Shown one piece after another: positions 26,650-35,300 of a DNA stretch of 64,000 nucleotides. Each line of letters begins with the position of its first letter. Within the stretch, counting starts at the first letter, position 1. The translations under genes and the position numbers were made by a program. The stretch is from UBA9715 sp003452695 (GTDB lineage Bacteria > Actinomycetota > Coriobacteriia > Coriobacteriales > Eggerthellaceae), in the NCBI GenBank assembly GCA_946625225.1, contig CAMOTA010000002.1, forward strand, positions 1-64,000, in the 5' to 3' direction. A model generated the notes under the pieces. The model was not told the origin of the DNA and ran no database searches. It saw only the letters and a program-made list of their open reading frames with translations.

Positions 26650-28383
26650 ATGAAGCAGCGTACCTTCAAATTGGAAAGCTCCTATCCGGCAGCATCGTTT
26701 GCAGGGGCCATTCGCAGCACGGCGGGATACGAAAGCGCAAGCGACCGTCTGGTCGTCGCGTACATTCCGGCGGACATGGGCTCCGACGGCGTGCAGGCCT
26801 TCGTGAAGGAGCTTACGGAAGCTCTGCCCGAAGCGCATGTCGTGGGCATGACTTCGATGGGCGACTTCAACCCCAACTACTTCATCGAAACGCGCATCGT
26901 GTGCACGCTTCTGCTGTTCGAGTCCGCCACCGTGCATGCACGCGCCTACGATTGCGCGCAGGAAAGCATCGAAGACGCAGCCGAACGCTTTGCCAGCGAA
27001 TTCGGCGGCAGGACGGACGTGCGCGGCGCGCTGTGCCTGTCGTCGCAAATCGGCTTTTACCCCCTGCCGTTCGTGAAACGCGCGGCGAATGCCCTGAAAG
27101 CCCCCGTGTTCGGATCGCTTGCGGGCATGAAGGACATGTCCGACCTGACCACCTGGGCGTTCGTCGACGGCGAAATTTTCGAATGCGGCATTGCGGCCGT
27201 GGTGTTCGCGGGCGAGGACCTGCACATCTGCGCCGACGGCAACCTGGGATGGCGCCCCATCGGGCGTGAGGTGGAGGTAACGGCGGTGGCGCCCGGCGGG
27301 CTGGTCAGCGAAATCGAGGGCGACCCGGCCACGACGGTGTACAAGAAATACCTGGACGTGGACGCCGACGAGGCCTTCCTGGACAACGTGTGCGCCTTCC
27401 CGCTGCTCATCGATGGCGGCGACATGCTCATAGCGCGCACGCCGCTCGGTTTCACGCCGGACGGCCAGCTGGTGTTCGGCGCGCCCGTGGAAGCGGGCGC
27501 AAAGATGACGCTTTCCTATTCGAAAAACGAGTACCTGCTGCAAGAAACGCTGGATTCCGCCAATGGGCTGGCCGCGTTCGGCGCCGAAGCCCTGCTGCTG
27601 TTCCCTTGCCTGAACAGGCGCATTTTCCTGGGCGACGACCTGTCCGACCGCGAAATAGCCTATTTTGCGAACGCGAACGACCAACTGGCCTGGCCCTATG
27701 GCTGCGGCGAAATCCTGATTACCCCCACAGGCGGCGGCGTGCTGAACAGCGCGCTGGTGGCCGTGGCCATGCACGAGGGCGACGCCGCGCCCAGCGCGCA
27801 GCCCTTCGCAGACCCCGACTTGGAGCCGAAGGGCCTGAAGCAGATTCCGCTGGCCAACCGGCTGGCCACCTTCCTGGAGGCCGCCACGTCCGACCTGGCC
27901 TATCTTGCACTGCACGACCAGCTTACGGGCTTGTACAATCGCCGGCGCATAAACGAGCTGCTGAAGCGCGAGCTTGCGAGCAACGGCGACGGCGATGCCG
28001 TGTACCTGATGATGTACGACGTGGATTTCTTCAAGAACGTGAACGACACCTATGGCCACGCCGCGGGCGACACCGTGTTGCGCGAGCTTACCGCCTGCGT
28101 GCGCAGGGCCCTGCGCCGCGACGACATCCTGGGCCGCTGGGGCGGCGAAGAGTTCATGTGCGTGCTGCGCGCACCCTCCGACGAGGACGTCCTGGCCATG
28201 GCCGAACGCGTGCGCCAGCAGGTGGAAGAGCACGACTTCGCAAACGTCGGGAGCCTGACCATTAGCCTGGGGCTGGCCCGCGCGCACGACGGCGATGCCG
28301 TGGACGACCTGTTCAACCGCGTAGACGCCGCGCTGTACCAATCGAAGCGCGCCGGCCGCAACCGAGTGTCGCTGGACTCGTAG
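26650..28383 (+). CDS. FIST-domain diguanylate cyclase (FIST_N-FIST_C-GGDEF)
   Basis: A 577-residue soluble signalling protein. FIST_N (about 1-220) and FIST_C (about 225-370) form a sensory module that family knowledge links to small-ligand sensing. The C-terminal GGDEF domain (about 410-577) begins HDQLTGLYNRR and carries an intact active site GGEEF near residue 498, preceded by an RRDD I-site five residues upstream. It should therefore synthesise cyclic di-GMP and be product-inhibited. No transmembrane segment is seen, so it senses cytoplasmic signals. No EAL or PilZ gene is nearby. The start codon has GGGGAAG about 13 bases upstream. Confidence 0.92.
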   Translation: MKQRTFKLESSYPAASFAGAIRSTAGYESASDRLVVAYIPADMGSDGVQAFVKELTEALPEAHVVGMTSMGDFNPNYFIETRIVCTLLLFESATVHARAYDCAQESIEDAAERFASEFGGRTDVRGALCLSSQIGFYPLPFVKRAANALKAPVFGSLAGMKDMSDLTTWAFVDGEIFECGIAAVVFAGEDLHICADGNLGWRPIGREVEVTAVAPGGLVSEIEGDPATTVYKKYLDVDADEAFLDNVCAFPLLIDGGDMLIARTPLGFTPDGQLVFGAPVEAGAKMTLSYSKNEYLLQETLDSANGLAAFGAEALLLFPCLNRRIFLGDDLSDREIAYFANANDQLAWPYGCGEILITPTGGGVLNSALVAVAMHEGDAAPSAQPFADPDLEPKGLKQIPLANRLATFLEAATSDLAYLALHDQLTGLYNRRRINELLKRELASNGDGDAVYLMMYDVDFFKNVNDTYGHAAGDTVLRELTACVRRALRRDDILGRWGGEEFMCVLRAPSDEDVLAMAERVRQQVEEHDFANVGSLTISLGLARAHDGDAVDDLFNRVDAALYQSKRAGRNRVSLDS

Positions 28384-28547
28384 CCCAAGAACGCGCCGTT
28401 CGCGATATGCGGCCCGAGCGGCCAGGCCAAACGAACGCCCCTCTTTGGCGCCCCGGGAAAGACGGGCTTGTCTAGCGCGGTACAATAGCGCGAAGGGAAG
28501 CGGTTCCGCAGGACTGCCGCTTCCGGAACAGCGAAAGGCAAGGCGGC

Positions 28548-30434
28548 ATGATCGGCAAAGACGCTGCAGTGGTGAAACGCACGTTGGCGCGGTATTGGAA
28601 TACGACGCGCGCGCACGGAGGGCTGTTCGCGGCCGACGTGCTGGCATCCATCGCGCTGAGCGGGCTGGTGTCGTTCGGCAACCCGTACGTTATGGCTCGC
28701 ATCATCGACCGCATATCCGAAGGCGCGGTGGCCTCCGACCAGGTGGTCGGCGTGTTCGGGGGCGCGATTATCGCGCTCGTGCTTATAAACGTGGCCGGAC
28801 AGGCGGCAAGCAAGTTCCAGGACTACGCCACGTGGAAGCTGCAGATATACGCGAACTTCGACCTGGCCACGCTGTGCTTCGACACGCTTTCGAACCAGTC
28901 CATGACCTTCCATTCCGAACGTTACGGCGGGGCGCTGGTCAGCCAGACCACTAAGTTCATGAACGCCTATGCCATGGTGCTGGAAAGCCTGATATACACC
29001 ATAATCCCCATAACATGCGCCGCCGTGTTCACCGTGGCCATATTGGGACCGGTCGTCCCGCTGTTCGTGGCCATCCTGGCCGTGCTGCTGGCAGCCTACG
29101 TGCTGCTGGCGTATCACATGTACACACGCATCCTGCCGCTGAACACCGAGGCGGCCAAATCGTATAACCGACTGTTCGGGCGGCTGTCCGACAGCGTGAC
29201 CAACATCATGGCGGTGAAGACCTATGGGCGCGAAGGGCGCGAGCGCAGCCTGTTCACCGAAGCCAACGAAGACGTGCTGGCCACCGATTCGCGCCGCATG
29301 CGCGCGTCCACGCTGCGCAGCGTGGGCGTTTCGTCCATCATCGTAGCCATGACCGTGTTGCTGGCCGTGTTCGCCACGGGCGGCAACGCCTGGTTCGGCA
29401 TCGCGCCGGGCACGCTGGTGATGATGTTCACCTATACCTACACCCTGACCACGCAGTTCGACCGCATCGGGCTGATGCTGCAGCAGCTGAACCGGTCGTT
29501 CGGCGACGCCCACGAGATGACCGTTATCCTGGACGAGCCGTTGCTCGTGGAAGACGCGCCCGACGCCGCCGAACTGGACGTGCGCGAAGGGCGCATCGAT
29601 TTCGAGAGCATCGGGTTCAGCTATGCGCGCGGGACAGGCGCAGATGGGGCCGATGGCGCGGGCGCCGGGACGGGCGCGGGCGCAGTTGCCGAGGCGGGTG
29701 CCGAAGCCGGCGAAACCTCCGCCAACGATGCCGGCTCCCCCACCTCCGGCAAGCTGTTCCATGACTTCGTCCTGCACATTCCCGCAGGCCAGCGCATCGG
29801 CCTGGTGGGCCGGTCGGGCGCGGGCAAGACCACGATAACCGCGCTGCTGCTGCGCCTGTCCGACATCCAGGAAGGACGCATCCTCGTGGACGGCCAGAAC
29901 ATCGCGTGCTGCACGCAGGAAAGCCTTCGCCGCAACATTGCCTACGTGCCGCAAGAGGCGCTGCTGTTCCACCGCAGCATCCGCGAGAACATAGCCTACG
30001 GCCGCCCCGAGGCCACCGATGCCGAAGTGGAACGCGCCGCCGAGCAGGCAAACGCGCTCGATTTCATCCGGGAACTGCCCCGCGGCTTCGACACCGAGGT
30101 GGGCGAGCGAGGCGCCACGCTTTCGGGCGGGCAGCGCCAGCGCATCGCCATCGCGCGCGCCATTCTGGCCGACGCGCCCATCCTGGTGCTAGACGAGGCC
30201 ACGAGCGCGCTCGACTCCGAAAGCGAGCGCCTGGTGCAGGGAGCGCTTGCCAACCTGATGCGTGGGCGCACTTCCATCGTCATCGCGCATCGCCTGTCCA
30301 CCGTGGCCGACCTGGACCGCATCGTCGTGCTGGAGCACGGCCGCATCGTGGAAGACGGCACTCACGCCCAGCTGCTCGAAACCGGCGGAACCTACGCCAC
30401 CCTGTGGAACTACCAAACCGGTCTGATGAAGTAG
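28548..30434 (+). CDS. ABC exporter half-transporter (fused membrane and ATPase domains)
   Basis: A 628-residue protein with six membrane helices (about 20-320) and a C-terminal ATPase domain: Walker A GRSGAGKTT, Q-loop YVPQEALLF, signature TLSGGQRQR, Walker B ILVLDEATSALD and H-loop IAHRLS. It would export a drug, lipid or peptide, acting as a dimer; the substrate is unknown. A Gly/Ala-rich insertion of about 40 residues (around residues 363-402) splits the early strands of the ATPase domain, between FSYARG and LFHDFVL, where family members have only a short turn. No partner half-transporter lies next to it, so a homodimer is likely. The start follows AAGGCAAGGCGGC. Confidence 0.92.
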   Translation: MIGKDAAVVKRTLARYWNTTRAHGGLFAADVLASIALSGLVSFGNPYVMARIIDRISEGAVASDQVVGVFGGAIIALVLINVAGQAASKFQDYATWKLQIYANFDLATLCFDTLSNQSMTFHSERYGGALVSQTTKFMNAYAMVLESLIYTIIPITCAAVFTVAILGPVVPLFVAILAVLLAAYVLLAYHMYTRILPLNTEAAKSYNRLFGRLSDSVTNIMAVKTYGREGRERSLFTEANEDVLATDSRRMRASTLRSVGVSSIIVAMTVLLAVFATGGNAWFGIAPGTLVMMFTYTYTLTTQFDRIGLMLQQLNRSFGDAHEMTVILDEPLLVEDAPDAAELDVREGRIDFESIGFSYARGTGADGADGAGAGTGAGAVAEAGAEAGETSANDAGSPTSGKLFHDFVLHIPAGQRIGLVGRSGAGKTTITALLLRLSDIQEGRILVDGQNIACCTQESLRRNIAYVPQEALLFHRSIRENIAYGRPEATDAEVERAAEQANALDFIRELPRGFDTEVGERGATLSGGQRQRIAIARAILADAPILVLDEATSALDSESERLVQGALANLMRGRTSIVIAHRLSTVADLDRIVVLEHGRIVEDGTHAQLLETGGTYATLWNYQTGLMK

Positions 30435-30510
30435 CCCGCCAAACGCGACCTCATTTTGGCAGTACGTCGTCGGGCCCCGTCGCCCACCACAGCCACCACT
30501 TTTACGACAG

Positions 30511-30776
30511 GCCCCATTCACCCGCAACCCGCACTTCGTGGAAATGAGGGCGGGGTTGCGGGTGGATGGGGCTACAAGAATGCCGTTTTCGGACCCTCGC
30601 GTGCATGAGGTCGGGGTTGCGGGTGAATTCGCGGGTTGCCACCAAGAACCGAACTGGGAAAACGCCGCTGGAAGCCTTCCGGGAAACGGAAAATCCACCC
30701 GCAACTCCCGTCTTCGTGCGGCGAAAGCCCGGAAAAGGCCGATCTAGTGGCCCCATCCACCCGCAACCCCCGCCTC
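30511..30776. repeat. MITE-like intergenic element, copy A
   Basis: The 488-base gap 30435-30922 holds this element and no gene. Alternating copies of TTGCGGGTGGATGGGG and its complement fold into nested stems. The outer arms 30552-30572 and 30750-30770 are perfect 21-bp inverted repeats, and an inner pair lies at about 30612-30626 and 30691-30706. A second copy with the same order of blocks is at 48151-48424. Confidence 0.85.
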
Positions 30777-30922
30777 GCCTCTGCCGTCGGCCGGGCCGCG
30801 ATAAGCAACCCACAGCCCGGCCAGCGACGGGGCTTACGCGAATGACGCATTACCGCTGAGACAACGTCCATCGTGTACAATGGGCTCAATTCCTGGAGTA
30901 CGGCTCGTGGGAGGCGATAGCC

Positions 30923-32278
30923 ATGGCGAATGCCGCTACCTACCAATGCCCGAACTGCCGTGGGGTGTTGGCGTTCAACGCCGAAACCGGCCTGCTGGAA
31001 TGTGCGTTCTGCGAAAGCTCGTTTGCCGAAGGCGAAGTGGAAAAGGCGCTGATCATCAACCCCGAAGCGGTTACGCGGGATGCGCCGCACGTCCGCACCG
31101 TTCAGGAATTCCTGGACAACGCGCCCTGGGAAATCGCCCACGAAGGCACGGCGGCGGCCCAAACCACGGTGCAATACGCCTGCCCGTCGTGCGGGGCGGG
31201 CGTCATCGCGGACCAGAGCACGGTTTCCACGTCGTGCCCCTATTGCGACAACAACATGCTGGTGGCAGGCATCGCCAACGACGAAAACCTGCCGCAGCGC
31301 ATCCTGCCCTTCACGGTAACGCGCGAACAGGCCGAAGAGCGCATGCGCGAGCACTTCGAGCACAAGTGGTACCTCTCGCGCGAATTCGACGCCATGCTGG
31401 AACACATGCAGGCGGTGTACGTGCCGTATTACCTGTACGACGTGGACGCGCAGGGCTGGGCCGACTACATTGCCTACGAAGAATGGGAGCATGGCGGCAG
31501 CTCCGCGAAGCACTACTACGCCTTCAAACGCGCGGGCCATGCCTCGTTCGCGAGGATTCCCGTCGATGGCTCATCGAAGATGCCCGACGCGCACATGGAC
31601 GCCATCGCGCCGTTCAGCCTGCATGCCCTGCGCGATTTCTCGACGAGCTACGTGGCGGGCTATCTGACCGAGGTGGCCGACGAGAGCGCCGGGGAAGGCC
31701 AGCTGCGGGCCGAGAAGCTGGCGCGCAGCTCGTTCGAGCACGACATGGAAGCAGACGTGCTGGATGAACCCAAGATAGACGGCATAACGAAAGTGGTAGC
31801 CGCCGAGACGAACGTGGAAACCGTCGGCGTGCAAACGTGCGTGCTGCCTGTATGGCTGATGCACTGCACCTGGGACGACGAGCAGATGCTGTTCGCCGTG
31901 AACGGCGAGACGGGAAAATGCGTGGGAAACCTGCCCATAAGCCGCACCCGCCGCTGGCTGACCGTCTGCACGATTGGCGTGGTGCTTGCAATTGCGATGT
32001 TCTTCCTGTTGGGAGCGATGTCGGAAGGCTGGAGGGAAATGGACAACATCGACGTGCTTATCGGCATTGCGATTGCCGTGGTGTTCGTCGTGCCGATGAC
32101 GGTGGACTCGCATTTCAAGCGCCAGATGCGCACCGCCGTGGAAGCAAGCGACGCCGGCATGAGCTACGACAGCGAAGGCCTGGTCATAACCAAGCGCTGG
32201 CGCACGGAGAAAAGCTACGGCACTTCGGTAAGCGCCGAGCAAAAGCTAGCCGAAAAGAACAAGGGCCTTATGGAATAG
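30923..32278 (+). CDS. Zinc-ribbon membrane protein (TFIIB-type ribbon, unknown function)
   Basis: A 451-residue protein starting with two zinc ribbons: CPNC/CAFC (about 9-30) and CPSC/CPYC (about 86-110). A mixed globular domain follows with AVYVPYYLYDV, and then two closely spaced transmembrane helices (about 345-365 and 375-395), with a soluble C-terminus. Proteins of this architecture are common in Gram-positive gut bacteria and are annotated only as zinc-ribbon domain-containing; the role is unknown. It is convergent with the CAP-domain surface gene. ATG 30923 is preceded by GGGAGGCGATAGCC. Confidence 0.85.
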   Translation: MANAATYQCPNCRGVLAFNAETGLLECAFCESSFAEGEVEKALIINPEAVTRDAPHVRTVQEFLDNAPWEIAHEGTAAAQTTVQYACPSCGAGVIADQSTVSTSCPYCDNNMLVAGIANDENLPQRILPFTVTREQAEERMREHFEHKWYLSREFDAMLEHMQAVYVPYYLYDVDAQGWADYIAYEEWEHGGSSAKHYYAFKRAGHASFARIPVDGSSKMPDAHMDAIAPFSLHALRDFSTSYVAGYLTEVADESAGEGQLRAEKLARSSFEHDMEADVLDEPKIDGITKVVAAETNVETVGVQTCVLPVWLMHCTWDDEQMLFAVNGETGKCVGNLPISRTRRWLTVCTIGVVLAIAMFFLLGAMSEGWREMDNIDVLIGIAIAVVFVVPMTVDSHFKRQMRTAVEASDAGMSYDSEGLVITKRWRTEKSYGTSVSAEQKLAEKNKGLME

Positions 32279-32330
32279 GCCGCCGTTGCAACCGCTCCGC
32301 CTGGGCGCATCTGTCCGACGCGCCATCGCG

Positions 32331-32356
32331 CGGGGGTGCGCTGTGCGCGCACCCCG
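32331..32356. terminator. Hairpin between convergent genes
   Basis: CGGGGGTGCGC / GCGCACCCCG-type stem-loop lies between the stop at 32278 and the opposing stop at 32387. It is followed by GTTAAATG on the plus strand. It probably ends transcripts from both sides, but there is no strong U-tract. Confidence 0.45.
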
Positions 32357-32386
32357 TTAAATGCATCCTCGCGGCTACTTGCCTGG

Positions 32387-35300
32387 CTACTTTATCTTGA
32401 ACTTCACGACCTTCTTGCCCTTGAAGTTGCCCTTGCCCTTCACGATGGCCTTGGCGGTGCCCTTCTTCTTGTTGTTCTTGTAGACCACCTTGTAGTCCTT
32501 GTTCTTCTTCAGGGTCTTGCCGTTGAATTTCACGACGATCTTGGGCTTCACGGCTTTGCCCTTCTTCTTCAACTTCCGGGGCTTCACCTTGTTGAATTTG
32601 GCCGTGGCGATTTTGGCCTTGCCGATGGTGAAGGCGGCGGATTGCTGGCCGCCGTATGCGCCCTTGCCCAAAACGGTAATGGTAGCGGTGCCCGCTTGCA
32701 CGTTGTTCTTGTAGGACACGGTGTAGTCCTTGCCAGCCACCAGCGTCTTGCCCGCAAGCACGACCACGGGCGCCGGCGTGATGGTCTTGCCCGTGTAGGT
32801 CTTGGCACCCAGGCCGCTAATGGAGGCCCCTGAAAGGTCGGCTGCCGCCTGGTCGTCGTCGGAAACGTCGTCGCCGACGGGGTTGCTGCCACTGCCCGGG
32901 TTGTCGCTGCCTCCCGGAGTATCGCCGCCCGGGGTCGTGCCGCCGCCGGGGGTGTCGCCGCCCGGGGTGTCGCCGCCGGGGGTGTCGCCGCTGGACTGCT
33001 GCTTGTCTTTCACGGCTTGCTCGACGGCATCTGTCTGGGTCTTGGCGCTTTCGGCAATAGTCTGCGCATTGGTTTCGGCCTGAACGGCGCTTGCAACGGA
33101 CCCGGCCGCCTTGGCCGCCTGGTCGCCGGCGTTGGCGGCAGCCGTTTGCGCCTGCGACTTCTGCTCGTCGGTGGCGTAGGGACTGGCTTCCACGGCATCC
33201 TTCAGGGCCTGGGCGGAATCGGCAGCCGCAGCGGCGGCAATCTGCGCCTCGTCGGCAAGCCGCTTCGCCTCGGCGGCCTTCGCCTGCGCTTCGTCGGCAA
33301 GGCGCTTGGCCTCGGCGGACTTGGCTTGCGCCTCGTCGCTTGCCTTGTCCTGCACCTGTTCCGCTTCCTTCAAGCTGGCTTCGGCCGCTTCTTGGGCCGC
33401 CTTCGCCTCTTCGGCCGCCTTGTCGACTGCGGCCTGCGCTTCGGCTGCGGCCTTCAGGTCGTCTTGCGCCTTCTGCTGCGCGGCGGCCAGCGCCTGTTCC
33501 GCATCGTAGCGCGCCTGGGCCTCGTCCAGCTTCTGTTTGGCCTGGGCCAGCTTCTCGCCGATGGCTGCTAGCTTCTGCTGCTCGGCTTCTAGGGTCGCCT
33601 GCTTCTGGGAAACAGCGCGAGCTGCGGTGTTCGCGGCGTCCCGAGCGGTGTTCAGGTTGCCTTGGGCTGCAGCCTTTGCACGTTCGGCATCGGCCACCTT
33701 GGTGTTGCCGGCGGCGATGGCAGCCTCGGCGGCGGCCAGCGCAGATTCCGCGTTTGCCTTCGCAGTTTCAGCCTCGCCGAGCGCCGCCTGTGCAGCCGCC
33801 AGCGCATCCGCCTTGGCCTGTTGCGTAGCCTGCGCCGCTTCAAGCGCCGCCTGCGCCTCGGCCAGCGCCCGCTCGGGGTCGCCCTTCACCGAGTTGTAGT
33901 AGTCCATGAACCGCTTTTCGTATTGGTCGACGGTGAAGGTGGGCTGGCCATACGAGCTGGCGCCGAAGTGCTGGATGGCCGCCGTGCCGTTGTTGTAGCA
34001 CAGGCCAATGCCCGTCATGGTCGAATTGGGCCAGATGAAGTTCAGGTAATGCCCAACCCGCATATAGACGCTCGGGTTTGCCGTGTACAGGCCGAATGCA
34101 TTGTAGCGGTACTGCTCGAGCGAGGGGTCCTGTGCAACGGCGTTGTCGAACGCCTGCTTTTCGTTGTAATACCAGCCCTGATACGCCCGTTCAACACCAA
34201 TGTTTGCACGATAAAGGTTTTCTGCATTGTTGCGCAAATTCGATCCGCGGTTGCTTGCGTGGTCGTAGATTACCGCCGAGTAGTCGGCGTTCGCCTGCGC
34301 AGAGGCCATCAGTTCGTCGGTCACGACGAAGACGCTCATACCTTCGCTCGTACGAATCTGGTTGGCATACTTAATCCACTCCAGCGATTCCTTCATGCTG
34401 TCGAGCGATGTGGCATCCTTGGCATCGCCCTTTTTCACGTAGTCCGTGAACTTCTTGCCGTTCCCGTTGGTCACCGTGTTGTTGAAGCCCTCGCGGTTCA
34501 GGGCGTTCAGAGCGGCGGTGGCGCCGACGTGCTCGAAGAAGCCGAAGGAGCCTTTTTGAATCTGCTCCTGGGCGGCGGCCAGCTTGGCCTGTGCCTCGGA
34601 AACCGCTTGCTCGGCGCTGGCAACGGCCTGGTCGGCCTGCTGTTTTTCGGCAGTTGCAGCATCCACGGCACTCTGGGCGCTGGCAATCGCGCTCTGGGCG
34701 TTTGCGATGTTTTCCGCGGCAGTCGCCTTGTCGGCCTGGGCCGCATCGCGTTCCGAGACGGCGGCGGTCAGGGCGGCGTCGGCTTCGTCCAACGCAGCTT
34801 GCTTCTGGGCCAGCGATTCGTCGGCCGCGGTCTTCGCCGCCGTGGCTTCATCCAGCGCGGCCTGGGCGGACTGCACCGCTTTCTCCTGGTCGGCATATTG
34901 CTGCTGCAGCTTGTCGTAGGCTTCCTGGGCGGCCGCCAGCTGTTCCGCCGCGGTTTTCGGCGTATCGGGGTTTTCAGGATTATCGGGATCGTCCGGGTTG
35001 TCCGGGTTGTCGGGGTTGTCCGAATCGTCCGGGTTGCTCGCTTTCTCGACGATCTCGAACCACAGCTCGACCGTGCCCGAATACGTCGGGCCAACGCCCT
35101 TCAATCGCGCGTAATAGACGCCGATTTCGCTGGGCCCGTTGTTCGGGTCGACCCCAAGAACCTCGTCGGTCTCCGCCGACACCCAGGCATCGAGAACGTA
35201 GTCAATGCCGTAGCGCAGCGCCGTCTCCAATTCGCTGTCCTCGTACAGCGCCACGCCGAGCGCATTCAGCGTAACGGGCTTCCCATTGGCCTTCACGGCG

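Noticed and set aside
26608..28647. 679-codon frame antisense to the diguanylate cyclase
   Set aside because: Composition is low-complexity and it runs against clear FIST and GGDEF domains.
28050..29972. 640-codon frame antisense to the ABC exporter
   Set aside because: No domain; overlaps two well-supported genes.
34965..35045. Tandem repeats as a possible CRISPR array
   Set aside because: The repeat is a coding Asn-Pro/Asp-Pro linker with 9-12 base units and no spacers.
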